From Haloactinomyces albus (lineage in GTDB: Bacteria; Actinomycetota; Actinomycetes; Mycobacteriales; Pseudonocardiaceae), in the NCBI RefSeq assembly GCF_031458135.1, contig NZ_JAVDXW010000001.1:372001-436000 (forward strand): a stretch of DNA of 64,000 nucleotides. The letters are read 5' to 3'. The notes under the pieces were generated by a model. It was not told the DNA's origin, searched no databases, and saw nothing but the letters and a program-made list of their open reading frames with translations. Position 1 is the stretch's first letter, and every line of letters begins with the position of its first letter. Positions 16,830 through 26,822 of the stretch are shown here, piece after piece. The translations under genes and the position numbers were made by a program.

Positions 16830-18143
16830 ATGAGCGAAACAACCCTCACGGGCCGCGAGAGCGAAGAATCGAGACCGGCGACGATGCGCCGGGTCGTCGC
16901 GGCGAGCTTCATCGGGAACTTCGTCGAGTGGTTCGACTACGCCGTGTACGGCTATCTTGCGGCTACCATTGCCCTGGTCTTTTTCCCCGAATCCTCGCCG
17001 ACGGCGGGATTGCTGGCCACGTTCGGCGTGTTCGCGATCTCCTTCATCATCCGGCCGGTCGGCGGCGTGTTCTGGGGCCACTTCGGTGACAAGGTCGGGC
17101 GCCGCACCGCTCTGTCGCTGTCGATCCTGATCATGTCGGCCTCGACCTTCGTGATCGCACTGCTGCCGGGGTACGAGCAGATCGGTCTCGCTGCACCGGC
17201 TCTGCTGCTGGTGGTACGGCTCGTGCAGGGGTTCTCGGCGGCCGGGGAGTACGCCGGGGCAGCCTCGTTCCTGTTCGAGTACGCGCCGAAGAACCGCCGC
17301 GGTATCCACACCAGTGTGGTTCCCGCCAGCACCGCCACCGGTCTGCTGCTCGGCTCGGTCATGGTCACCGCCCTCACGGCGATGCTCTCCGACGCACAGA
17401 TGACCTCCTGGGGCTGGCGACTGCCGTTCCTGCTGGCGGCTCCCCTGGGACTGATCGGCCGCTACATCCGTGCCAAGTTGGAGGACACGCCGGAATTTCG
17501 GGCTCTGGAGCAGGAGGAAACCGAGGCGCGGACTCCGCTGAAGGAGACCTTCCTGCACAACAAGCGTGCGGTCATCGTGGGACTGGGTGTGGCCTGCCTG
17601 AACGCGGTCGGTTTCTACACGCTGCTCACCTACATGCCGACCTACTTGTCCAGCGAACTGCACCTGGATGAGACCGCATCGTTCCTGTCGACCACGGTGG
17701 CCCTGTGCGGCTACATCGGCTCCGTGTTCCTCATGGGCCGACTGTCGGATCGTTTCGGGCGCCCGGCCATGCTCGCGGCTGCCGGAATCGTATTCGCGCT
17801 GCTGTCCGTACCGCTGTTCCTGCTTCTGGGCACCGCCGGCCTCGTCGGCATCACGCTGCTCCAATTCGGGCTGGGCGTCATGCTCACGATGAACGACGGC
17901 ACCCTGCCGTCCTACTTGGCCGAACTGTTCCCCACTCGCGTCCGTTACAGCGGATTCGCATTCAGTTTCAACCTGGCCAACGCCCTGTTCGGTGGAACGG
18001 CGCCGTTCGTGGCGACCTTCCTCATCCACAGCAGCGGCAGCACGATCGCACCGGCCTGGTACCTGGCCGCGGCAGGTCTCGTGGCGGCGCTGTCCATCGG
18101 CCTCGCGCGCGGTGGAGCACGCCAGTCCCGTCCGGATCGGTGA
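16830..18143 (+). CDS. MHS-family MFS transporter linked to creatinase
   Basis: A 437-residue 12-helix transporter of the metabolite:H+ symporter family. It shows NFVEWFDYAVYGYLAATIAL in helix 1, VFWGHFGDKVGRRTALS, RLVQGFSAAGEYAGAASF, and TRVRYSGFAFSFNLANALFG near the end. It is closest in layout to ProP-like betaine and proline carriers. It is the first gene of a module with creatinase 50 bases downstream and an IclR regulator, so creatine or a related guanidino compound is the likely substrate (inference). ATG 16830 was chosen because helix 1 starts at a normal distance; the ribosome site GAGGGG is rather far (about 10 bases). Upstream codons in frame lack transporter-like sequence. Confidence 0.9.
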   Translation: MSETTLTGRESEESRPATMRRVVAASFIGNFVEWFDYAVYGYLAATIALVFFPESSPTAGLLATFGVFAISFIIRPVGGVFWGHFGDKVGRRTALSLSILIMSASTFVIALLPGYEQIGLAAPALLLVVRLVQGFSAAGEYAGAASFLFEYAPKNRRGIHTSVVPASTATGLLLGSVMVTALTAMLSDAQMTSWGWRLPFLLAAPLGLIGRYIRAKLEDTPEFRALEQEETEARTPLKETFLHNKRAVIVGLGVACLNAVGFYTLLTYMPTYLSSELHLDETASFLSTTVALCGYIGSVFLMGRLSDRFGRPAMLAAAGIVFALLSVPLFLLLGTAGLVGITLLQFGLGVMLTMNDGTLPSYLAELFPTRVRYSGFAFSFNLANALFGGTAPFVATFLIHSSGSTIAPAWYLAAAGLVAALSIGLARGGARQSRPDR

Positions 18144-18193
18144 GCCGTCGAAGACGGCGACCCGGTCAGCATCCACCACACAAGGAGATTCGA

Positions 18194-19414
18194 ATGAACC
18201 TGGAGCGACTCAAGACCATCCACAACGGTGAGCGGGTTGTGCCGACGTTTTCGGACGCGGAGATGTCCCGGCGGGTTTCCGGGCTGCGGGCTGTGATGGC
18301 CGAGGCCGGTGTGGACGCGGTGGTGTTCACCAGCTACCACAACATCAACTACTACAGCGATTTCCTCTACACCGCCTTCGGCCGCCACTACGCACTGGTG
18401 GTCACCCACAACAGCCACGTCACCGTCTCGGCCAACATCGACGCAGGCCAACCCTGGCGCCGCAGCTTCGGCGACAACCTCGTCTACACCGACTGGCACC
18501 GCGACAACTACCAACACGCCATCGCCACCGTGCTCGCCGAAGCCGGCCTCACCCGCGGCCGCCTCGGCGTCGAAGACGACCACATCCCCCCCATGCTGCG
18601 CGCCCAACTCGCCGAGACCCTCCCGGGCTTCGAACTCACCGACATCTCGGCAGCCACCACGGCCCAGCGCATGATCAAATCCGACGAGGAGATCGCCCTC
18701 ATCAAAGAAGGCGCCCGCATCGCCGACATCGGCGGCGCCGCCGTGACCGCCGCGATCGGCGAAGGCGTACCGGAATACGAAATCGCCCTGGCAGGCACCC
18801 AAGCCATGACCCGCGAGATCGCAGCCACCTTCCCCCACGCCGAACTCCGCGACACCTGGGTGTGGTTCCAATCCGGCCTCAACACCGACGGCGCCCACAA
18901 CTGGCCCACCACCCGACACATCCAGCGCGGCGACCTGCTGAGCCTGAACTGCTTTCCCATGATCGCCGGCTACTACACCGCCCTGGAACGCACCCTCATC
19001 CACGGCCAACCCACCCCAGCCCAGCTACGGTACTGGACGATCAACACCGCCGTACACGAACACGGCCAGGAACTGATCAAACCCGGCGCAGTCTGCAAGG
19101 ACATCGCCGCCGAACTCAACGAACACTTCAACGCCGAAGGACTCCTGGACAAACGCACCTTCGGCTACGGACACTCCTTCGGCGTCCTGTCCCACTACTA
19201 CGGCCGCGAAGCCGGCCTCGAACTCCGCGAAGACATCGACACCACCCTGCAACCCGGCATGGTCGTCTCCATGGAACCCATGATCACCATCCCCGAAGGC
19301 CAACCCGGAGCAGGCGGCTACCGCGAACATGACATTCTCGTCGTCACCGACAACGGCGCCGAGAACATCACCGGCTACCCCTACGGCCCCGACCACAACA
19401 TCATCACACCCTAA
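18194..19414 (+). CDS. Creatinase (creatine amidinohydrolase)
   Basis: This 406-residue enzyme should hydrolyse creatine to sarcosine and urea in the cytosol. It has the pita-bread fold shared with aminopeptidase P but is not a metalloenzyme. It matches known creatinases along its length, with FTSYHNINYYSDFLY (45-59), SANIDAGQPWRRSFGDN, WFQSGLNTDGAHNWPTTR carrying the catalytic His (about 235), SLNCFPMIAGYYTALERTL, FGYGHSFGVLSHYYGREAGL and a C-terminal VVSMEPMITIPEGQPGAGGY. The start has AAGGAG six bases upstream. From about codon 44 onward almost every codon ends in C and Glu/Gln/Lys use GAA/CAA/AAA, while the first 44 codons are G-ending with GAG. A 12-bp hairpin follows the stop. Confidence 0.92.
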   Translation: MNLERLKTIHNGERVVPTFSDAEMSRRVSGLRAVMAEAGVDAVVFTSYHNINYYSDFLYTAFGRHYALVVTHNSHVTVSANIDAGQPWRRSFGDNLVYTDWHRDNYQHAIATVLAEAGLTRGRLGVEDDHIPPMLRAQLAETLPGFELTDISAATTAQRMIKSDEEIALIKEGARIADIGGAAVTAAIGEGVPEYEIALAGTQAMTREIAATFPHAELRDTWVWFQSGLNTDGAHNWPTTRHIQRGDLLSLNCFPMIAGYYTALERTLIHGQPTPAQLRYWTINTAVHEHGQELIKPGAVCKDIAAELNEHFNAEGLLDKRTFGYGHSFGVLSHYYGREAGLELREDIDTTLQPGMVVSMEPMITIPEGQPGAGGYREHDILVVTDNGAENITGYPYGPDHNIITP

Positions 19415-19427
19415 AACCACCCCAACC

Positions 19428-19463
19428 CCCGGTGCGCACAGCCCCACCACCGTGCGCACCGGG
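19428..19463 (+). terminator. Hairpin between creatinase and the IclR gene
   Basis: CCCGGTGCGCAC and GTGCGCACCGGG form perfect 12-bp arms around a 12-base loop, 13 bases after the creatinase stop. There is no T-run, so it may terminate partially or protect the transcript end, lowering IclR expression relative to the enzyme. Confidence 0.6.
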
Positions 19464-19509
19464 CACCACACAACCTGGGCTCATCAGCTCAGCACGGAGT
19501 AACGCCAGC

Positions 19510-20316
19510 ATGACCGACAACGGCGATCACGAGCAGCAGGACACCAAGAACACACCCTCGGTATTGCACAACGGCATCCGGGTGCTGCGGGCTTTCTCCG
19601 TCGACGAACCCGCCTTGGGGGTCACCGAGATCGCCCGCAGGGTCGAGCTCCACAAGAGCACCGCTTCCCGGATCCTCGGCCAGCTCGAACAGATGGATCT
19701 CGTCGTTCGCGACCCGGAAAGCGGCCGGTTCCGCCTCGGTCTGGGGCTGATCGGCCTGGCAGGCCCCCTGCTGGCCAATCTCGACGTCCGGCGCATCAGC
19801 TACCCCGCGCTGGAGCGGCTCACCGAGCGCACCGGCGAAACGAGCGCTCTGGTCGTGTGGAGCGGTCACGAATCCGTCTCGGTCGAACAGGTGCCCAGTC
19901 CCAAACAGGTCAAGCACACCACGCCGATCGGTACCCGCTACTCGACATCGGCGAGTGCCTCGGTACAGGTTTTCCTGTCCGAGCTCCCCGAAGGCCGGAC
20001 TCGGGAGTTGCTCGAGCACGGACTGCTGCGCCACTCCCACCACGACGAACCCACCATACGTGCCTACCTCGACCGGCTCGCGGATGTACGTACCGACGGA
20101 GTGGCCATCAATGCCGGTGAGACCAACGTGGAAGAGGTCGGCATCAGCTCCCCGGTCCGCGACCACCGCGGGCAGGTGGTCGCGGCCCTGCTCCTGTCCG
20201 CACCCAGTTTTCGGGTCTCGTACGAACTGCGCACTCAACTGGCCGAGACCGTGCGCGTGACCGCGACAGAGGTCTCCGAACGACTCGGCGCGGGTAAATC
20301 CGACATCGGAGGATAA
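19510..20316 (+). CDS. IclR family transcriptional regulator
   Basis: A 268-residue DNA-binding regulator. The winged helix-turn-helix is at about 25-85 (LGVTEIARRVELHKSTASRI then LGQLEQMDLV). The C-terminal IclR effector domain follows, with SAsASVQVFLSELPEG-like and GVAINAGETNVEEVGISSPV segments where the ligand pocket lies. Effectors of this family are usually small acids or the catabolic substrate. The ATG at 19510 has CGGAG upstream and leaves a short acidic leader. It is the third gene of the transporter-creatinase module, so creatine, sarcosine or a relative is the likely inducer (inference). Candidate binding sites are the two GCAAC-N3-GTTGC repeats ahead of the module. Confidence 0.9.
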   Translation: MTDNGDHEQQDTKNTPSVLHNGIRVLRAFSVDEPALGVTEIARRVELHKSTASRILGQLEQMDLVVRDPESGRFRLGLGLIGLAGPLLANLDVRRISYPALERLTERTGETSALVVWSGHESVSVEQVPSPKQVKHTTPIGTRYSTSASASVQVFLSELPEGRTRELLEHGLLRHSHHDEPTIRAYLDRLADVRTDGVAINAGETNVEEVGISSPVRDHRGQVVAALLLSAPSFRVSYELRTQLAETVRVTATEVSERLGAGKSDIGG

Positions 20317-20361
20317 TTTGTCGAGATGTCGTCATCGCTGTCGGATTGGACATTCTCGATC

Positions 20362-20760
20362 ATGAGCAGGAAACGCCCGAATCCACTGCAGTGGCTCTGG
20401 TACGTCTACGGTGGCAGGCTCCCCGAGCGCCACCGGGAGTGGGTGCTGCACGACATCACCTGCCGTACCTGGGCAGTACGGCACATGATCAGAGCACTCG
20501 TCCAGGTCTCACCGGGACTGCTGTTGCTGCTGCTTCCGGGGCCCCTGTGGATCAGTGCCATGTCGCTGCTCGGCGGCGTGCTCATGGCGGTGTGGTACTC
20601 CGTGTCCGCCATGGAGGAGACGTGTGAGCATCGCCTGGCCAAGCACGGCTACCCGATCGGGACCGGACGCACGAAACGTGCGGAGGCCACCGCCTCGCTG
20701 CGCGCCGAGCAAGCCGCACGCTACGCCGCCCTGTACCGCAACCAGCCGGATCACGAGTAA
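20362..20760 (+). CDS. DUF5313 family membrane protein (second copy)
   Basis: A 132-residue paralogue of the protein at 12507-12893. It begins MSRKRPNPLQWLWYVYGGRL, continues EWVLHDITCRTWAVRHMIRA, then has two hydrophobic segments (about 48-66 and 68-86) and a charged C-terminal tail with Arg, Ala and Glu. The function of the family is unknown. I chose the ATG at 20362 because it matches the N terminus of the paralogue. An in-frame ATG at 20326 has a GGAGG site about 12 bases upstream and would add 12 residues. It follows the IclR gene by 45 bases and is closed by a hairpin immediately after its stop. Confidence 0.8.
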   Translation: MSRKRPNPLQWLWYVYGGRLPERHREWVLHDITCRTWAVRHMIRALVQVSPGLLLLLLPGPLWISAMSLLGGVLMAVWYSVSAMEETCEHRLAKHGYPIGTGRTKRAEATASLRAEQAARYAALYRNQPDHE

Positions 20761-20811
20761 GGGGCCCTTGTGCCGGTGTTTCCGGTTGAGCGGGCACTTC
20801 ACCAGGGCCCC
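20761..20811 (+). terminator. Terminator after the second DUF5313 gene
   Basis: GGGGCCCT and AGGGCCCC are the outer arms and GTGCC/GGCAC an inner stem; the structure starts on the base after the stop codon. It separates the creatinase-IclR-DUF5313 genes from the next membrane protein. Confidence 0.6.
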
Positions 20812-20865
20812 GATGAGTAGTTTCGCTCTGCCTGGTTCGGTTCGGATTCTGGTGGAGTGGCGGGG

Positions 20866-21834
20866 ATGAGCGATCACGATGGTGCCGACGATGCTTCGGA
20901 AAGACCTCGGTTCGTCTCGGGGAGGGCAGTGGGGACCGCAGCACTGCTGGGGTTCAATCTCGTGCTGGTCGCCTGGTCGCTGCGCAGGCTTCCACTGCAC
21001 GTCTTGTCCGTGGTACCGAGTTCGTCGCCGCAGCACGGTGTGGGAGACACGATCTTCCTGGTCTTCCTCTACGGCACTATCGCCGCTGTAGCAGTGGGTC
21101 ACCTGTGGTTCATGGCTCGCATGATGCGGTTGTGCGGGACTTTGCGACCGGTGTCGACACTCCTGGTGGGAATTGCCGTGTCGGTGGCGCTGGTCCTTTT
21201 CACGGGTGTGCTGCTGTGGCCGTTGCTGGAGCCGGACCCACGCCGGGTGGCCTACGTCTTCGCATTTCCGCTGATGGGTGCGGTGGGGTGTGCGTCGGTG
21301 GTGCGGTTCGCACCTCGCACCACCGACGTTCCGAAGATACCCCGGACCACCTCCGCGGGGGCAGCCGCAGGCGCCGGAATGCTGGGTGTCAATTTCGTGC
21401 TGGTCACCTGGTCGTCGCTGATGTTCTGGGCGCTTTCCATGCTCGGAATGGGCATGTCGCCCAGGCAGGAGCCGCTGGGCCTCGTGGTTTCCGTTTATTG
21501 CGTCATCGCCGTTGTCGTGGTGTTGCAGGTGTGGTTCCTGATCCGCATGATGCGGTTGACCGGTGTCGCCAGGCCTGTGCCGATGCTGCTGTTGGCAGTC
21601 GGTGTCTCGATCGCGTTGGCTTTCGTGGCGGGGACGGTGCTGTGGGGCCTGTGGTTGCAGTGGCAGTGGGCATTCGGTTACGCGTTGGTCGTTCCCCTAC
21701 TTTCGATACTGGCTGCCGTGAGTTTCGGCCTGACGGTGCGGCTCGCACACCGCACCAGGATTCTGCTGGTACTCGCGGTCGTGGCAACGATGGTCATCTT
21801 CGGTGGAGTACTCGTCCTGGTGGTGTTCCGGTAG
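20866..21834 (+). CDS. Eight-helix membrane protein with internal duplication
   Basis: A 322-residue membrane protein I do not recognise. It consists of two homologous halves of about 145 residues, each with four predicted helices. First-half segments GFNLVLVAWS, HLWFMARMMRL, LRPVSTLLVGIAVSVAL and GVLLWPL match second-half segments GVNFVLVTWS, QVWFLIRMMRL, ARPVPMLLLAVGVSIAL and GTVLWGL in the same order. The conserved Arg-Met-Met-Arg-Leu turn after helix 2 is the strongest marker of each half. ATG at 20866 has GGAG eight bases upstream; an in-frame GTG lies three codons earlier. It has no operon partner, and no transporter motif is visible. Confidence 0.8.
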   Translation: MSDHDGADDASERPRFVSGRAVGTAALLGFNLVLVAWSLRRLPLHVLSVVPSSSPQHGVGDTIFLVFLYGTIAAVAVGHLWFMARMMRLCGTLRPVSTLLVGIAVSVALVLFTGVLLWPLLEPDPRRVAYVFAFPLMGAVGCASVVRFAPRTTDVPKIPRTTSAGAAAGAGMLGVNFVLVTWSSLMFWALSMLGMGMSPRQEPLGLVVSVYCVIAVVVVLQVWFLIRMMRLTGVARPVPMLLLAVGVSIALAFVAGTVLWGLWLQWQWAFGYALVVPLLSILAAVSFGLTVRLAHRTRILLVLAVVATMVIFGGVLVLVVFR

Positions 21835-21999
21835 TGGCCTCCGATCTCTCGGAAGTGTCCTGAGGCGGACATTCCGGTAGCACACGCGGATTGTTCCACG
21901 GTCGGCGCGCTCCCCCGGTCGAGTGAAATCCACGCACTGTGCGCTCGATCAGCCCCCAATCGAGTCGCCGACCGGCCGCACTGCCCGCATCATCGGGTA

Positions 22000-22179
22000 A
22001 TGGCGTATCCCTCTCGACACGATGACGCGGGCAGCCTGCCCACGCTGCTGGCCGAGTACGGTTACCTCGCCACCCAGCTCACTGCAGCCTCCGCCACGTA
22101 TGCCGAAAGAATCCGTACACGGCTGACCGAACTCGACGCCGACATCGAACGCCACATCGCAGCGATGCCCGACGAATAG
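22000..22179 (+). CDS. Small helical protein, 59 residues
   Basis: A short open frame beginning MAYPSRHDDAGSLPTLLAEY and ending in an acidic IERHIAAMPDE. The middle, GYLATQLTAASATYAERIRT then RLTELDADIE, is a regular amphipathic helix with heptad-like hydrophobics, which suggests a small coiled-coil protein. Third codon positions are mostly G or C as in real genes here. The ribosome site is weak, and an antisense open frame covers the same bases, so the call is uncertain. I do not recognise the family. Confidence 0.45.
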   Translation: MAYPSRHDDAGSLPTLLAEYGYLATQLTAASATYAERIRTRLTELDADIERHIAAMPDE

Positions 22180-22419
22180 TCGGCCACTCTTCGACGGTAC
22201 TCCGGAAGCGGCGGCAATGCCCTCCGATGACGAACACGGGCCGGTCGGCACACTGCGGTGGATGACGGTCACTTCCGCTGCATGAAGCGATGCTTACCGG
22301 CTCCCCGCCGCCGATGCGCGCTCGGCGTGCCGCGGAGCAACGTAGAGTTGATGACGCACTGACCCGTTCGGTTGTCCCGGGGAAGCCCCGGGAACCGTTC
22401 CGCAGCAGGAGGACCAGTC

Positions 22420-22689
22420 ATGATCGGATTCATCGTCGCCGGCCTGGTCATCGGTGCCTTGGCTCGCCTGGTCAAGCCCGGCAAGCAGAATCTCGGCATC
22501 CTCGCCACGTTGCTGCTGGGCCTTGTTGGTTCGGTGATCGGCGGAGTGATCGCGAACCTGCTCGGAACCGGGGGCATCTTCGAGCTCAACGTCATCGGTT
22601 TCATCGTCGCCGTCATCGCGTCGGTGGCCCTGATCGGGAGCGCCGAAAGCCTCACCAGTTCACGTCACAAGCAGCGAAACGTTCGCTGA
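22420..22689 (+). CDS. GlsB/YeaQ/YmgE family stress-response membrane protein
   Basis: An 89-residue transglycosylase-associated (PF04226-type) protein. It has three hydrophobic helices: MIGFIVAGLVIGALARLV, ILATLLLGLVGSVIGGVIAN and NVIGFIVAVIASVALIGSAE, with the Gly-rich turns typical of the family. It is expected in the cytoplasmic membrane and is usually general-stress induced; the molecular role is unknown. A perfect AGGAGG lies eight bases before the ATG at 22420. The C terminus is basic (RHKQRNVR). Confidence 0.88.
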   Translation: MIGFIVAGLVIGALARLVKPGKQNLGILATLLLGLVGSVIGGVIANLLGTGGIFELNVIGFIVAVIASVALIGSAESLTSSRHKQRNVR

Positions 22690-24604
<1,915 letters not shown>

Positions 24605-24612
<8 letters not shown>

Positions 24613-25330
24613 CCCCCGCCTCCGGCTTGTGCAGATAAACCACGAGGCTTTTGCCGATCACCGGATCGAGCAACTGCTCGGCCGTCCGAGTCAACCACGG
24701 TCGCCGCATGAGATCCCACACCAGCAACCGGTGATACAGCTTCGTCAGCGGATGATCCTCGCGTTCCACACCCACCGCACACTTCAGCCACCAGTACGGG
24801 GAGTGCAGCGCGTGTGCATGATGCCGGTGCACCGGGCGCAGGCCCGCCTTGCGCAACCGGGCGAGCAGTTCGGCGACCGTGTAGATCCGCACGTGACCGC
24901 CCTCGACCTGGTGGTAGACATCCGACAATGCCCAGCACACCCGCTCGGGCAGCCAACTCGGAACGGTCACGGCGACGCGGCCTCCCGGCTTGACCACACG
25001 CACGAGCTCGTGCATGGCTTTCTCGTCCTCCGGGAGGTGCTCCAGGATCTCGGAGGCGATGACGTGGTCGAAGGACTCGTCCGGAAAGGGCAGCTCCAGT
25101 GCGTCACCGGCCATCGTGGTCGCACTGGCACCGGACGGCACCTGGTTCTCGGCTTCCATGGCGGTGAACATCGTCGCCACGTTCTCCAACTCGGCGACGT
25201 CCTGGTCGAAGGCCACGACCCGCGCACCCCGCCGGTACATCTCGAATGCGTGCCGCCCGGCACCGCAGCCCAGGTCCAGTACGTGCTGCCCCGCTCGGAC
25301 ACCGAGCGTGGTGAAGTCCACTGTCAGCAA
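24605..25330 (-). CDS. Class I SAM-dependent methyltransferase (Methyltransf_11-like)
   Basis: A 241-residue methyltransferase with a complete SAM site: VLDLGCGAGRHAFEMYRRGA, VVAFDQD at beta-2, AGDALELPFPDESFDHVIAS, EILEHLPEDEKAMHELVRVV and KPGGRVAVTVPSWLPERVCW. The start is taken as TTG at 25330, giving MLTVDFTTLGV, the N terminus usual in close relatives; GTG at 25321 is the alternative. GGAAAGG lies upstream inside the end of the GT4 gene, whose stop is four bases away. The next gene overlaps by eight bases. This tight packing implies one transcript from the GT4 gene onward. It probably modifies the same glycosylated lipid or natural product. Confidence 0.85.
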
Positions 25331-25334
25331 TGCT

Positions 25335-26573
25335 TCACTGCCTTTCCCGCATCTCCTCGATCGCCTCCGTGTAGCAGTCCACCGTGGCCGCGGCCACGGA
25401 CTCCCAGCTGTACCGGTGCAGTACCCGCCGCCGTCCGGACTCGCCCAGTCGACGCCGCCGCTGCGGGTCCTCGAACAGCTCCCCCAGTGCCCGCGCGAGG
25501 TCTTCGGCGTCACCGGGCTCGACGAGGTCCGCACTCCGCCCGTCCGGACCGACGACCTCGGGGATCGCACCCGCCCGGCTGGCCACCAGCGGGGTCGCAC
25601 AGGCCATGGCCTCGACGGTGGGCAGTGAGAACCCCTCGTAGAGCGAGGGCACACAGGCGATCTCCGCGGAACCCAGCAGACCGGCGAGTTCGTCATCATC
25701 GAGGCCACCGACCGTGTGCACGGCGTCACCGATAGCGAGCTCCTCGATCAACCGTTCGGTCGGTCCTCCCGGAATCGGCTTGGCGACCAGGACGAGCTCC
25801 ACCTCCCGTTCGGTGCGCAGCTTGGCGACCGCCTCCAGGAGGGTGCCGATCCCCTTCAACGGAGTGTCCGCACTGGCCATGGCGACGATGCGCCCGGGAA
25901 CTCTCGGAGTGGCAGGAGGACGGAACACCGTGGGGTCCACACCGAGCGGGACCGTGGTGATCCGCTCCGGCGAAACACCGAAGTCGGTGCTGATATCCAT
26001 CGCCGACGAGCGGGACACCGTCAGCAGCTTCGGGAGTTTCCTGGCCACCCGAGCCTGCATGCGCAGGAAGCCGTACCAGCGGCGCACGGTGAGCTTGCGC
26101 CACCACGTGGCCGCGGCCAGGTCGACCCGGCGATCGTGCGTGATGGGGTGGTGCACTGTCGAGACCAGCGGAATCCCGGCACGATGCAGCGAGAGCAGGC
26201 CATTGCCCAGCGACTGGTTGTCGTGGACGACGTCGAACTCGTCGGCACGAGCGTGCAGCATCTTCGCCACGCGGAGACTGAAGGTCCACGGCTCGGGGAA
26301 ACCGGCTGTCCACATCGTTGCGAGTTCGGCGACATCGATCGGATCCCGGAACTCGCGCCAGTGCGGGGTCCGGAACGGATCGGACTCGCGGTACAGGTCC
26401 AGACTGGGGACCGGGGTGAGCCGCACACCGGGGTCGAGATCGGGATACGGCTGTCCGGAAAACACCTCCACGTCATGCCCGAGCGCCGTCAACCCGCGGC
26501 TGAGACGCTGCACGTAGACGCCTTGACCGCCGCAGTGCGGCTTACTCCGGTACGACAGGAGTGCTATTCGCAC
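25335..26573 (-). CDS. Glycosyltransferase family 4 protein
   Basis: A 412-residue GT-B glycosyltransferase of family GT4. It begins MRIALLSYRSKPHCGGQGVY, the acceptor-side loop of such enzymes. The donor-binding C-terminal domain has LLTVSRSSAMDISTDFGVSP, TTVPLGVDPTVF, SADTPLKGIGTLLEAV, and the EX7E motif in PSLYEGFSLPTVEAMA. Donor is usually UDP- or GDP-activated sugar. It is the first gene of the GT4-methyltransferase-prenyltransferase-like cluster, and no integral membrane segment is present. A 13-bp palindrome lies about 80 bases upstream of its ATG. Confidence 0.9.
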   Translation of the reverse strand: MRIALLSYRSKPHCGGQGVYVQRLSRGLTALGHDVEVFSGQPYPDLDPGVRLTPVPSLDLYRESDPFRTPHWREFRDPIDVAELATMWTAGFPEPWTFSLRVAKMLHARADEFDVVHDNQSLGNGLLSLHRAGIPLVSTVHHPITHDRRVDLAAATWWRKLTVRRWYGFLRMQARVARKLPKLLTVSRSSAMDISTDFGVSPERITTVPLGVDPTVFRPPATPRVPGRIVAMASADTPLKGIGTLLEAVAKLRTEREVELVLVAKPIPGGPTERLIEELAIGDAVHTVGGLDDDELAGLLGSAEIACVPSLYEGFSLPTVEAMACATPLVASRAGAIPEVVGPDGRSADLVEPGDAEDLARALGELFEDPQRRRRLGESGRRRVLHRYSWESVAAATVDCYTEAIEEMRERQ

Positions 26574-26651
26574 GGTTCACCTCACGCAGCCGCCACAGCA
26601 TGGACCGAATACACGAAAACATGCTCCCAGCGGAACACGTTCGTTCAGCTT

Positions 26652-26664
26652 ATCCCGTCGGGAT
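26652..26664. promoter_or_regulatory. Palindrome upstream of the GT4 gene
   Basis: ATCCCG-T-CGGGAT is a perfect inverted repeat with a single central base, 79 bases before the GT4 start, in a 249-base gap that contains no other convincing feature. It could be an operator; no regulator gene adjoins it. Confidence 0.3.
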
Positions 26665-26822
26665 GACGGCTCGATCGGCCTCCCGCGAACACCGAACGGG
26701 CGGCTCCGCGGAGACCACACCGCGACAGCGCACGGTGGCCGGCCGAGCCGAGGTGGCGCTACGCCGCCACGACCGCTCCGAGACGATCGTGGCAGCAGGG
26801 CAGGTCCTTGCCGGGAAATCCC

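Noticed and set aside
17945-19009. A 354-codon minus-strand frame opposite creatinase
   Set aside because: Val/Gly/Asp-rich product with no domain; it is the mirror of C-ending codons in creatinase.
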